Origin: Aliikangiella marina | Lineage (GTDB): Bacteria; Pseudomonadota; Gammaproteobacteria; Enterobacterales; Kangiellaceae | Assembly: GCF_007004765.1 (NCBI RefSeq) | Contig: NZ_VIKR01000006.1 | Coordinates: 124,001-188,000, forward strand | DNA: 64,000 bases | Reading direction: 5' to 3' | In this document: positions 37,369 through 46,130 of the stretch, piece after piece | How the letters are laid out: each line of letters starts with the position of its first letter | Numbering within the stretch: the stretch's first letter is position 1 | The notes under the pieces: model-generated | What the model saw: the letters and a program-made list of their open reading frames with translations, nothing else | Databases searched by the model: none | What the model was told of the DNA's origin: nothing | Translations under genes and position numbers: made by a program

Positions 37369-37983
37369 ATGGCTAGCTATCACGCGGTTAATGCTGTTCT
37401 ATTAGCGCTAGAAAACTTTTTTACTGAAAGGCTGCCGAATGAGCTCACTGACGGGCCTATAAATGCCAGGGTAGAATTACTTGGAAGCTCAGACATTACC
37501 AGTCCGATTTCTGGTAATGTATTAGGGATTTATCTTCATCGACTTGAAATTGATGCGCATGGAAGAGCGAGACACTTCACGCCAACTGGAACCTCCAATG
37601 GACACAGAGTTAGCGAACTACCTGTAAATTTACATCTTTTATTAATCGCATCAGCAAGCAGCGCAACCATTGAAGCAAACCTTATGGCTTGGGCAATGAT
37701 TGAGTTAGCGAATAATAGTCAACTCGATATCTCACACCTGTCTGAAAATGACAGTGATTGGACTGAAAAAGAAATTCTAACCATTACACCAGCAGAAATG
37801 TCTAACGAAGATTTGATGCGTATTTGGGACGTATTTGAATCTGATTACACAAGTAGTGTTCCGTATATAGGTCGTACCATTCGATTGAGACTTCAAGAGC
37901 CTGAATCGATAGCTGAGCCCGTTACCACTCGAGTTTTTCCAACTGGAAAAGCTATTTCTTCAAGTGAGGAAGCCGTTTCATGA
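37369..37983 (+). CDS. CIS tail-terminator protein (DUF4255, Afp16/Pvc16-like)
   Basis: N-terminal block MASYHAVNAVLLALENFFTERLP followed by VNLHLLLIASASSATIEANLMAWAMIELAN and the ending SVPYIGRTIRLRL is the DUF4255 pattern. Family members cap the distal end of the tube/sheath and set tail length. Length 204 is normal for the N-terminal family. Good Shine-Dalgarno (GAGGTGG). It overlaps the next ORF by 4 bp. Confidence 0.85.
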   Translation: MASYHAVNAVLLALENFFTERLPNELTDGPINARVELLGSSDITSPISGNVLGIYLHRLEIDAHGRARHFTPTGTSNGHRVSELPVNLHLLLIASASSATIEANLMAWAMIELANNSQLDISHLSENDSDWTEKEILTITPAEMSNEDLMRIWDVFESDYTSSVPYIGRTIRLRLQEPESIAEPVTTRVFPTGKAISSSEEAVS

Positions 37984-38792
37984 GTAGTAATAAGCAAATT
38001 GAGTACGCCGAGGCGAATCAAGTTTCGGTATTAGAAACTAACATATTACACGCAAGTGATGTAATTTATTGGCTCAATGGGGCTAGTGGAGAGTCTGTCT
38101 CGGAAATGAGCCGTGTTGAGACTCCTTTAAATGTTTTTATTGAATCACAGCCTCGCGATCTTAAAACCTTAAGTGCGAACGGAAAATTAGCACTCTGGCG
38201 AAACCCAACACAAGATATCTACATCGGTCACGCGAATGAGGCAGATCGCGCGCGACCAGCTTTACCAAGTTTTAATTTTACTGGAGAAGTATGGGATCCA
38301 ACTCGCCGGTTTAACCCTGCTCGATTTGACTTAACTCTCGGCACTGCAAGTGGTGAATCGGTAATTTTATATCCTTCGGTTTTAGGAACTCAAAAAAGTC
38401 CAGGAGGCTTGCTCTATGGAAGGTTGGTTCGTGAGAGTAATCAATCGCCGCTTATTTGGAGTTTGTTAGAACTAGAAGTCGAAATATCAGTGAGTCAAAG
38501 TATCACCTTCAGAGCACAATCTGATTCAAACGGCGACTTCTCAATTTCACTAAAACGATTACCTCCTTTACCCGAAAGTATTACTGATTATTCCGCCACA
38601 TTAACGGTGACTGGCAATAGCAGTAACACACAAGACACCGCGCCAGATTTAGCAAGTTATACCGATTGGCAACTGGAGTCGACGGACACAACGGATTCTT
38701 TTTCTTTAAGTCTTGATTTATCTGTTGTGCCCGGAAATACCGCGAGAATAAATTCGAACGGTAAAACATATTTAGCTGCTCAGGCGGTTTAA
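37980..38792 (+). CDS. Unknown CIS operon protein with Ig-like/carboxypeptidase-regulatory-type fold
   Basis: 270 residues, no recognised family. The first half (VIYWLNGASGESVSEM...FNFTGEVWDPTRRFNPARFDLTLG) is beta-rich; the second half (LLYGRLV...ALELEVEIS and SNGDFSISLKRLPPL) has the 'gradual elaboration' pattern of carboxypeptidase-regulatory-like domains. No signal peptide is present, so it is likely to be made in the cytosol with the particle. Coupled by an ATGA overlap to the DUF4255 gene, it may be a distal-end or sheath-associated component. Confidence 0.6.
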   Translation: MSSNKQIEYAEANQVSVLETNILHASDVIYWLNGASGESVSEMSRVETPLNVFIESQPRDLKTLSANGKLALWRNPTQDIYIGHANEADRARPALPSFNFTGEVWDPTRRFNPARFDLTLGTASGESVILYPSVLGTQKSPGGLLYGRLVRESNQSPLIWSLLELEVEISVSQSITFRAQSDSNGDFSISLKRLPPLPESITDYSATLTVTGNSSNTQDTAPDLASYTDWQLESTDTTDSFSLSLDLSVVPGNTARINSNGKTYLAAQAV

Positions 38793-38919
38793 CAAATGAA
38801 TAGTACACAAATTATTAGCGATTGATTAGAAAGATGCTGAGTTAACTACCGGTGAATAATCGGAAACTTATTAAACCCAAAATGAACCGCGTCATAATGA
38901 CGTCAATTAGGAGGATGAA

Positions 38920-41127
38920 ATGCCTGAATATCTAGCACCAGGTGTGTTTGTCGAAGAAGTGAGCTTTCGCTCAAAATCAATTCAGGGAGTCGGTACAAGT
39001 ATTGCAAGTATTGTCGGTCCCACTCGAACAGGTCCGTTGCGAGGACGTCCAGAATTACTAACCAGTTTTGCAGACTATGTTCGAGTGTATGGGAGTGCTG
39101 ACGATCTGAGCCTTGGTGGAAGTGACCAGCTCAATCATACAGCGATTGCTGCGCGTGCATTTTTTCAGGGTGGGGGGACTAAACTCTATGTTTCTCGCGT
39201 AGTCGCCGGTGTTAACTCAACTGACGCTGATGGTGCTGGTAGCACCGCTTCTTTCGCAAGCCAAACCGATACCAATAATGATGTAACTTTTTCAAGTCGA
39301 TTCCCAGGTTCACAAGGAAATTTAACCTTAGAATTAAGCTGGCGAGATAGTGAGAACTTATTAAAACTAGAGACCACATCTGCGCCAGACGAGGGCGAAG
39401 TTGTATTTTTAGAAGCGTCTGGATTGACAACCGATGTGAGAGCAACGGGAATTTCGGCGCGCGTTCCTATCGGTCGATTTCCGATGTCTATCCGAGCACT
39501 AGTGAGAAGAGAAGGGGCTAACTATGTCATCGTTGATAACCGTTGTGAAATTACAGCGGACGATGCCACTGTGATGACAGGTACAGATTTAAGACCCGAT
39601 GGTGCTACCGAAGGAGATGAAGGTATTTTAGTCGCCGCAGGCTTAGTGAATAGTGTCGATACAAGCGTCACATTCACGCGCGTATATGCCAAAAATCCAA
39701 CCAGTGGTGCGCTATCTGATGGAACATCAAGTGTTTTGACTTTGTCTGGTGAAACCGATCTGTCGACTTTTACTGGTGGCGATCATTGGGGAACTATCAC
39801 TACCTTACGTGGGACCATTAACGGCGATGGAGATGAGTTTACCCTGGATGGCGGCGGGTTAAATGCTGGCGTGTTAAGTGACTTAACCTTCCCATTAGCC
39901 GCGCTTGCAGCAGAACCATCAAGTGCTGCAGGAATGATGGTGCAGAGAAATTTTGATCTCGATGTGCGAACTGGCGGTGCAAACGGCGAAGTTATTTACA
40001 GTTACGCGAATATTTCTTCAGCACCCGATGCGACCAATAGTTTACCGAGTGTTTTAGCGAGTTCACCTGCTAAGAAAGCTGATGCGCTTGCCAGTCCCGT
40101 TAGTGCAAGTTTAGACGCAGCGGCGACTGGCGATGAAATAATCGCTGCACTTTACGATATGTTTGACAGTGATGCACTTTCTCCGGCGCCGGGGAGCGTA
40201 GAAGGACCACGCTATTTGATTACCCTTGCTGGTGGTGACGACGGTGATGCGCCAGTAGCAGTTGATTACGGTGGCGAAGTAGATGAAGTAAATGGTAGCA
40301 CAGGGTTTGCCGCACTTGCCGATATTGAAGACATTGCTATCGTGATGGCTCCCGCTGCTTCCGCAGATGCCACAAATCACCAAGCAATCGTTGCAGAAAT
40401 GCAAAGTCATTGTCGTCAAATGCGCTATCGAGTTGGAATTGTTGACTCGCGCGAAGGCATGTCACTTTCAGAAGTTCGAGATTTTCGGTCGAATTTCGAT
40501 GATTCTCGACTAGCACTCTATTATCCATGGGTAACCATCGCAGATCCAACTGGTCAACGCACTACTATCAATGTTCCTCCCGCAGGGTTTATTGCCGGTG
40601 TTTATGCGAATACCGATGTACAGCGCGGGGTTCACAAAGCGCCTGCTAATGAACCTGTTGTCGGTGCGTTAGGCTTCGCACAAGATATTAACCGATTCCA
40701 ACAAGAGCTACTTAATCCAGAGGGTATTAACTGTTTACGTTCTTTTCCTGGGCGTGGACACCGCGTTTGGGGGGGACGAACACTGTCGAGCGATCCCGAA
40801 TGGAAATATTTAAACATTCGCCGATTCTTCCTTTATTTAGAACGTTCAATTGAAAAGAGTACTCAATGGGTTGTATTCGAACCGAATGGAGAGCGACTCT
40901 GGGATAACGTGCGCAGCACAGTTGAAGATTTTCTCTATAACGAATGGTTTAATGGACGATTACTCGGGCCAACGCCTAAGCATGCTTATTTTGTCCGTTG
41001 CGACCGCAGCACAATGACTCAGAACGATTTAGATAATGGTCGGTTGGTATGCGAAATCGGCGTAGCACCATTAGCACCCGCGGAGTTTGTCATTTTCCGC
41101 ATCGGCCAAAAAACTGCAGATGCATAA
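38920..41127 (+). CDS. Contractile tail sheath protein (large form)
   Basis: Main sheath: the N-terminal sheath signature PEYLAPGVFVEEVSFRSKSIQGVGTSIASIVG is followed by FADYVRVYG, and the C-terminal sheath domain contains RVWGGRTLS, YLNIRRFFLYLERSIEKSTQWVVFEPN and a handshake-type end ICEIGVAPLAPAEFVIFRIGQ. At 735 residues it is far longer than the usual 350-500 aa sheath. The extra about 300 residues are a middle insertion (roughly 110-430), rich in Asp, Gly and Thr, probably displayed on the sheath surface. It has a strong Shine-Dalgarno (AGGAGG) and is a highly expressed structural gene. Confidence 0.93.
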   Translation: MPEYLAPGVFVEEVSFRSKSIQGVGTSIASIVGPTRTGPLRGRPELLTSFADYVRVYGSADDLSLGGSDQLNHTAIAARAFFQGGGTKLYVSRVVAGVNSTDADGAGSTASFASQTDTNNDVTFSSRFPGSQGNLTLELSWRDSENLLKLETTSAPDEGEVVFLEASGLTTDVRATGISARVPIGRFPMSIRALVRREGANYVIVDNRCEITADDATVMTGTDLRPDGATEGDEGILVAAGLVNSVDTSVTFTRVYAKNPTSGALSDGTSSVLTLSGETDLSTFTGGDHWGTITTLRGTINGDGDEFTLDGGGLNAGVLSDLTFPLAALAAEPSSAAGMMVQRNFDLDVRTGGANGEVIYSYANISSAPDATNSLPSVLASSPAKKADALASPVSASLDAAATGDEIIAALYDMFDSDALSPAPGSVEGPRYLITLAGGDDGDAPVAVDYGGEVDEVNGSTGFAALADIEDIAIVMAPAASADATNHQAIVAEMQSHCRQMRYRVGIVDSREGMSLSEVRDFRSNFDDSRLALYYPWVTIADPTGQRTTINVPPAGFIAGVYANTDVQRGVHKAPANEPVVGALGFAQDINRFQQELLNPEGINCLRSFPGRGHRVWGGRTLSSDPEWKYLNIRRFFLYLERSIEKSTQWVVFEPNGERLWDNVRSTVEDFLYNEWFNGRLLGPTPKHAYFVRCDRSTMTQNDLDNGRLVCEIGVAPLAPAEFVIFRIGQKTADA

Positions 41128-41151
41128 TTCAAATTTTAGAGGAAGACGACA

Positions 41152-41613
41152 ATGGCAGAATTAAGAGAGACACCCTACAGCGTATTTAACTATTTAGTCG
41201 ATATCGGTGATGGGAGTGAAGGATCCGTTCAAGGCGGCTTTTCTGAAGTTTCAGGTTTAGTTGCCGAGGTGACTATCGCTGAATATCGCAATGGTAACGC
41301 TAAAACAAACTATGTCACCAAGATTCCGGCAATTACCAAGTCGGGTGACGTCACGTTAAAGAGAGGCGTTATCGGTGCAGACAATATCAATGCTTGGCTG
41401 GAACAAGTCCGTGCAGGAGATGTTAATGCTAAACGTAACGTCACGGTTAAGCTGACGGATGAGAATCCAACGAGTCAATCGGCGGTCGTTACATGGAAGC
41501 TTATCAACGCGATGCCGATTAAGTGGACCGGACCGACGTTGACAGCAAAAGGTGGTCAGGATGTTGCAATGGAAGAATTAGTTTTAGCGACAGAGCATGT
41601 GATTCAAGAATAA
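41152..41613 (+). CDS. Inner tube protein 1 (gp19 family)
   Basis: 153 residues. Typical tube subunit (T4 gp19/Afp1 type): YSVFNYLVDIGDG, FSEVSGLVAEVTIAEYRNG, ITKSGDVTLKRGVIG, LTDENPTSQSAVVTWKLINAMPIKWTGPTL and VAMEELVLATE. The hexameric ring stacks inside the sheath and carries cargo. It lies 24 bp after the sheath, as expected for co-translation in the structural block. Confidence 0.95.
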   Translation: MAELRETPYSVFNYLVDIGDGSEGSVQGGFSEVSGLVAEVTIAEYRNGNAKTNYVTKIPAITKSGDVTLKRGVIGADNINAWLEQVRAGDVNAKRNVTVKLTDENPTSQSAVVTWKLINAMPIKWTGPTLTAKGGQDVAMEELVLATEHVIQE

Positions 41614-41636
41614 CTTTATTCAGCTAAGGGTTACCC

Positions 41637-43115
41637 ATGAATTACTTAGGCGGTCGAATACAGATTAATCCCAGACCGGTACAAAAAGCAGCGAACCTAT
41701 TTGAGGTTGCCGCACTTGGGCATTGCCCCGGAGCGGCAAACGTCGCTGCGTTGTCTGACATGGATGAAGCGGTCGAACAAATTAAGCGGCTGGGTTTTGG
41801 GAATAGATTGGAACTAAAAATCAGTGATGGTCTTGATCTGTTTCACATTCCCGTGCCTATTCGGTCCGCCGAAGAGTTTCACTTATTATTTCCTGAGGCG
41901 AAAACCTCGAGTTCGGAATATCGATCGAACCTAGCGGGAGATAATGCGTGGTTGCCATTTATCGTTGATGATTATTTTACCAATGGTGGCGACGTACTTT
42001 GGATTATACAAGTCCCAGAAGACAATTCAGTGGATGACTTTCTGCCAAAGTTCGATGCGCCTTTGTACGATGTAGATAATCTCTATGGATTAGGTGTGGC
42101 TTTAGTTTTAAATCAAGTTGGATTGGTTTTAATGCCCGATTTAGAGCGTCTACAAATTCCAACAAATTTACCGGATATACCAGAGAAACGTCTCGATAAT
42201 CCGACGCCTCAGTTCATCCCATGCTCACAAAGAAGTGATGAACCTGACGGTGAGCGACGGTCGTCTTCTGAGATACCTAACAACGTTGATACCGCTGACT
42301 TTTTAGAGGTTATTCAACGGCTGCTTGGTTATAGCAACAAACACCGTCCAGATCTTCAGTTTTTATTATCTGTACCACTGGATTATGAGGAAACCTCTCA
42401 AAGCCCATCAATCAATGCAGAGACTCTAGAACGGTTAGATACTGTTCGCCAGCGAAGTGATGGCTACTTGTTGAGACAAATTCAATTTGTTTTTCCTTAT
42501 GTTAAAAGTGAGCAAGTCGCGTTAAGAACGAGTGCAGGTGGTCTGGCTGGTTTGATTGCAAGTTCGGTTAGTACACGAGGCCCTTGGCGTTCGGTAGCCA
42601 ATAAAAAAATAATTTATGAAGGCAAGTTGTATCCAAAAGTATCAACTCAACAGTCGATTCAATATCGAAATACACCGGGGATCGGTGTACTAAAATCATT
42701 CCGTAATCAGATTTCACTTGATGATGAAAGACTTTGTGTGCCAGCTTTACACAGAAATGATTATAACCACTTGTTAATTCAGAGCTTCGATGAACTTCGC
42801 TCGGGCGAAGTTACCCGGTTTATGAGTTATCTTGTGCGAACCCTTAAGGCGCTGGGTGAAAGTTTAATTTTTGCGGCCGATTATCGTGATCCAAGACCTC
42901 AACTACTACTCGAGAAATATTTCAGAAATCTTTATCAGCTCGGCGCACTGCGGGGACAAACGATAGAGGACGCTTTCTCAATTACTCGGGCTAGTAGTCA
43001 AGAAGCAACGATTGCTTTTGATATACAAATTGCGCCCGCGTTTCCGATCGATAAAATCGAATTGACACTACTAAACCGGCGTGGACTTTGGGTTGCGGAG
43101 GTTGCTAATGGCTGA
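41637..43115 (+). CDS. Second, divergent sheath-like protein
   Basis: 492 residues and placed between the two tube genes. The C-terminal part (PRGPWRSVANKKIIYEGKLY region, RFMSYLVRTLKALGESLIFAADYRDP, and EATIAFDIQIAPAFPIDKIELTL) resembles sheath C-terminal domains, and the N-terminus (IQINPRPVQKAANLFEVAALG) replaces the usual GVYVEE start. Likely a minor sheath (Afp3/4 position) or baseplate-to-sheath adaptor. Exact role is inferred from gene order. It overlaps the next gene by 8 bp. Confidence 0.7.
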   Translation: MNYLGGRIQINPRPVQKAANLFEVAALGHCPGAANVAALSDMDEAVEQIKRLGFGNRLELKISDGLDLFHIPVPIRSAEEFHLLFPEAKTSSSEYRSNLAGDNAWLPFIVDDYFTNGGDVLWIIQVPEDNSVDDFLPKFDAPLYDVDNLYGLGVALVLNQVGLVLMPDLERLQIPTNLPDIPEKRLDNPTPQFIPCSQRSDEPDGERRSSSEIPNNVDTADFLEVIQRLLGYSNKHRPDLQFLLSVPLDYEETSQSPSINAETLERLDTVRQRSDGYLLRQIQFVFPYVKSEQVALRTSAGGLAGLIASSVSTRGPWRSVANKKIIYEGKLYPKVSTQQSIQYRNTPGIGVLKSFRNQISLDDERLCVPALHRNDYNHLLIQSFDELRSGEVTRFMSYLVRTLKALGESLIFAADYRDPRPQLLLEKYFRNLYQLGALRGQTIEDAFSITRASSQEATIAFDIQIAPAFPIDKIELTLLNRRGLWVAEVANG

Positions 43116-43578
43116 GTTTATTCCGTTTCGTTTTGAAGTGAATTTGTATGAAGAAAATCAAGAGCAACTGTTATGTCGCGGGTTATTCAGCGAAGTTTCG
43201 GGCTTAGAAATCACTATGGAACCTCGAGCAATCCAAGTTGGTGGACAAAATTGGGGTGAAGTTCAGAGGGTTGGTCAAACGCGTTTTTCACCAATCGTTT
43301 TAAAAAGAGGCGTCACAGAACTTGATGATTTATGGAAGTGGTTTGATGCGACTACTCGAGGTTCGAATTACGGATACAGATTGCAAGGTAATATTAATAT
43401 CTTAGGCAGTGAAGTTAATGACGATGGTGAAGCGCAACCAGTAATGACATGGAATATGTCAGGAGTCTTACCAACACGATTTAAAGGTCCAGACTTATCG
43501 TCGACCGCTAATCAGGTTGCTATTGAGGAAGTGACCTTAGTACTCGAAAGCTTGACTTTAGAGAGACCTGGAGGGTAA
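43108..43578 (+). CDS. Tube protein 2 (gp19 family, Afp5-like)
   Basis: From ATG 43108, 156 residues: FIPFRFEVNLYE, LFSEVSGLEITMEPRAIQVGG, RFSPIVLKRGVTELDDLWKWF, NISGVLPTRFKGPDLS-type ending and VAIEEVTLVLE, i.e. a diverged gp19. Two tube-family genes in one locus are normal in Afp/PVC, where the second joins the tube to the hub. An earlier in-frame start (43081) would read into the preceding gene, and ATG 43108 overlaps its stop by 8 bp. Confidence 0.88.
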   Translation: MAEFIPFRFEVNLYEENQEQLLCRGLFSEVSGLEITMEPRAIQVGGQNWGEVQRVGQTRFSPIVLKRGVTELDDLWKWFDATTRGSNYGYRLQGNINILGSEVNDDGEAQPVMTWNMSGVLPTRFKGPDLSSTANQVAIEEVTLVLESLTLERPGG

Positions 43579-43581
43579 CAC

Positions 43582-44880
43582 GTGACGGCACCAGTAATCG
43601 CAAAACTTTATACTGTATCGGAACCGCTCGATCGTCCAGTTGAGGATCTCACTCAAGGACAAACTGCAGTTGAAGTCCAATTTAATCCAACTAGCTTAAA
43701 AGTGGCATTAGCTAATTCAATAAAAGATCCAGAGCAGGAAAACGCAACAAGAGCGACACAATATATTGAGAAAAGTTCTTCCACACTAACTGTTGAATTA
43801 ATCTTTGATACCTCAGACTCCTATCTTGTTCCAGATCCAGAGAACGCATCTCAGTCGCAAGATCTTAAGGACACCGACGTACGATTACTAGTTAAAAAGA
43901 TTGCTGAAAATTTTATGTATTCATCCGACGTCGGTGATGAAAGCGTTGAACCACAAAAGTGCCTATTTGCTTGGGGCGCTTTTGCTTTCGTCGGGGTAAT
44001 GGAAAGCTTAGACGAAACGCTCGATTTTTTTTCTCCAGAAGGAATTCCCTTACGCGCAACAGTTGCGCTAAAAATTACCGAGAATAGATTTCAGTTTCGT
44101 AACGAAGATGCGCAAGCAGCGGAACGGGATACTCCGACGCTTAGTAGTCCTTCGGAAAGTGTTGCGGAAGCAAACCAAGAAGGTGGCCGAAAAGATGAAG
44201 ACTGGAGAGATACCGCGATGTTCAATGGCGTTGAATCACCAAAGTCTGTAGGGAAAAGTTTATCTGTTCCGAGCGCATCCGCTTCAGCCAGTCTGAAAGC
44301 TGGTGTGTCAGCTTCAGTTGGTGCTGGAATTGCTGGCGGTTTTAGTGCGGGTCTTGGTGCTGGGTTTAGCGCTGGCGGAGGACTCGGCCTAAGCGCCGGT
44401 ATCAGTGGTGGAATCGGAGTTAGCGGCGGAATCGGAGTTAGCGGTGGAGTTGGATTGAGCGGCGGCGTAGGTCTGAGTGCTGGCGCAGGTATTAGCGGAG
44501 GCGCGGGTTTAAGCGGAGGCGTCGGTGCTGGCCTCGGAGTGAGCGGAAGCATCGGTGGAGGCATAAGTGGTGGGATCAGCGGAGGGGTTTCTGCTGGAGG
44601 CGGTTTATCAAGTTCACTCAGCGCTGGAGTTGCCGGTGGTTTGAGTACGACCGTTAATGTGACCCCGCCAGCTTTCAAATTTGGCGCTTCTTCGTCGTTA
44701 GGAACCAGTATTCCTGGTGCTTTTTCTGCAGATTTTAAAAAGGGCGGTGGCTTAAGTGCTGGAAGTCTAGTGTCAGGCGGAGCCGTTCTGAGAGCATCTG
44801 AGCCAACTTTTTCTAGTTCGACGAGTGCAAAGACGTCTTCGCAAGTATCGGTGAAAGTGACCAGTGTGGGTTTTGACTAA
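43582..44880 (+). CDS. Baseplate protein at the LysM/Afp7 position with a Gly/Ser-rich domain
   Basis: The N-terminal about 175 residues (VEVQFNPTSLKVALANSI...TLTVELIFDTSDS...CLFAWGAFAFVGVMESLDETLDFFSPEGIPLRATVALKI) match the CIS baseplate protein of the Afp7/Pvc7/gp53-like group. Instead of a C-terminal LysM module, residues about 239-354 are almost only Gly, Ser, Ala, Val, Ile and Leu, with a six-residue period of the type [VLI]-S-G-G-[VIA]-G. A polar linker (180-230) precedes it and a short ordinary tail follows. GTG start with GGAGG. The low-complexity part is encoded by 18-bp imperfect DNA repeats. Confidence 0.8.
   Translation: MTAPVIAKLYTVSEPLDRPVEDLTQGQTAVEVQFNPTSLKVALANSIKDPEQENATRATQYIEKSSSTLTVELIFDTSDSYLVPDPENASQSQDLKDTDVRLLVKKIAENFMYSSDVGDESVEPQKCLFAWGAFAFVGVMESLDETLDFFSPEGIPLRATVALKITENRFQFRNEDAQAAERDTPTLSSPSESVAEANQEGGRKDEDWRDTAMFNGVESPKSVGKSLSVPSASASASLKAGVSASVGAGIAGGFSAGLGAGFSAGGGLGLSAGISGGIGVSGGIGVSGGVGLSGGVGLSAGAGISGGAGLSGGVGAGLGVSGSIGGGISGGISGGVSAGGGLSSSLSAGVAGGLSTTVNVTPPAFKFGASSSLGTSIPGAFSADFKKGGGLSAGSLVSGGAVLRASEPTFSSSTSAKTSSQVSVKVTSVGFD
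44398..44529 (+). repeat. 18-bp imperfect repeats coding a Gly/Ser hexapeptide
   Basis: Within the Afp7-like gene, about seven hexapeptides (residues 273-316) repeat with motif [VLI]SGG[VIA]G, written by related 18-bp units such as those starting GTTAGCGGCGGAATCGGA. The wider Gly-rich stretch runs to about 44643. Confidence 0.9.
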
Positions 44881-44901
44881 TTCTAAAAGAGGGAAACCAA
44901 A

Positions 44902-45069
44902 ATGCCAGTATTTATTAATGAAGTGAATGCCGAAGTTCCCCAAGCGGTTGTGCCGGAAGTGCAGTCGCAGCCAAAAGAAGAGAGAACGTCTGTGTCTCAG
45001 CCCGAGTACGAGTTTTTAAAAACTTTAAACATTATTGAAGAAAGACGTGAACGATTGGAGTTTGACTAG
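44902..45069 (+). CDS. DUF5908-like CIS small protein (Afp6-like position)
   Basis: 55 residues: MPVFINEVNAEVPQ, a Pro/Gln/Glu-rich linker, and a charged C-terminal helix TLNIIEERRERLEFD. The MPxxINEV start and helical end are the pattern of DUF5908 proteins found between LysM and hub genes in CIS loci. GAGGG sits 8 bp before the ATG. It is too short for standard ORF lists but fills the gap between neighbours precisely. Confidence 0.75.
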   Translation: MPVFINEVNAEVPQAVVPEVQSQPKEERTSVSQPEYEFLKTLNIIEERRERLEFD

Positions 45070-45081
45070 GGGTAATAATTG

Positions 45082-46128
45082 ATGACTATAGAGTCAATCC
45101 AAAATATTCGTCCAACGATAAAGATCGACGGGGAAGAAAATGCAGACTTGCAAACTGCTTTGAAAGCCTTCGTAATCAATCTGCCGTTGAGCGGAACGTC
45201 GCATGGCGAAATAACAGCAACTAATTGGATTAACAATAGTGAAAATGGTGAATTAGGTTTTGGCTTTCAAGAAGCAGGCCTCGGTAAATCGATTGAGATT
45301 TTAATGGGAGAAGATAACCAAACGCCAATATTTTCAGGAGAAATTACTGCCGTTGAAGAGCGTTATGGTGAGGGCGGTCCACAAATAATTTTATTAGTGC
45401 AAGATAAAATTCATATCTTAGCGAGACAACGAGAGAATCGGGTCTTCGAAGAAATGTCACCGGATGATATTGTTAATGAAATAGCAAGTGAGTTGGGATT
45501 AACTGCGGATGTCAATGTTTCAACAGCCGTTGCAAACTACCACCAACTCAACGAGAGTAACCTCGCTTTTTTAATGCGAATTCTAAATAGTTTTGGCGTT
45601 GCTGTCCGGATAGAAGAAAACAATCTTCGAGTCAAAGCAGAAGAGCCTGACAGCGAACCGGTAGAATTAAGTACATCCGACAGTGCACTTAAAGTTCGCT
45701 TAATTGCCGACCTCAATCACCAACCAAGCCAGATAACGGTTAAAGGGTTTAATCCAGATAACAATGAAGTTGTGAGTCACGATGCAAGTGAGTTAGATCT
45801 ACCTGCCGATGGAAAAACAGCCAAAGACTTAGCTGATGAGTTAAGTTGGCCTGGCGAGAATATTGTTCCGCAACCATTTCCTAGAACGCAATCAGAAGCA
45901 GAGAGCCTCGCAAAAAGTCATTTCACTCGCCAGGCGAAGCGATTTATTAGCGGCGATGTCCAGTGTATGGGTGAACCCAGTTTAAAAAGTGGCAAAGAGA
46001 TAAACTTATCAGGTGTCTCAGCAAGATTTCAAGGTAAGTATCAAGTTGTTCATTGTACTCATTGTTTTAGTAATCAATCCGGTTTTGAAACGCATTTAAA
46101 AATTAATCGCCCAGATGGAGTAGGCTAA
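45082..46128 (+). CDS. Baseplate hub protein (gp27/VgrG N-terminal, phage late-control D-like)
   Basis: 348 residues. The N-terminal half (IRPTIKIDGEENADLQTALKAFVIN...ATNWINN...LGKSIEILMGEDNQTPIFSGEITAVEERYG) and the following MSPDDIVNEIASELGL, NESNLAFLMRILNSFGVAVRI blocks are those of trimeric hub proteins, which join the tube to the spike. In PVC the hub and spike are one VgrG-like polypeptide (Pvc8); here they are separate genes. ATG 45082 is preferred over an in-frame TTG one codon before. Confidence 0.88.
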   Translation: MTIESIQNIRPTIKIDGEENADLQTALKAFVINLPLSGTSHGEITATNWINNSENGELGFGFQEAGLGKSIEILMGEDNQTPIFSGEITAVEERYGEGGPQIILLVQDKIHILARQRENRVFEEMSPDDIVNEIASELGLTADVNVSTAVANYHQLNESNLAFLMRILNSFGVAVRIEENNLRVKAEEPDSEPVELSTSDSALKVRLIADLNHQPSQITVKGFNPDNNEVVSHDASELDLPADGKTAKDLADELSWPGENIVPQPFPRTQSEAESLAKSHFTRQAKRFISGDVQCMGEPSLKSGKEINLSGVSARFQGKYQVVHCTHCFSNQSGFETHLKINRPDGVG

Positions 46129-46130
46129 TC

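Noticed and set aside
44091-44678. A 195-codon proline-rich ORF on the minus strand within the Gly/Ser-rich CIS gene.
   Set aside because: It is the antisense of the Gly-Ser repeats (Gly codons reverse to Pro), so a compositional shadow.
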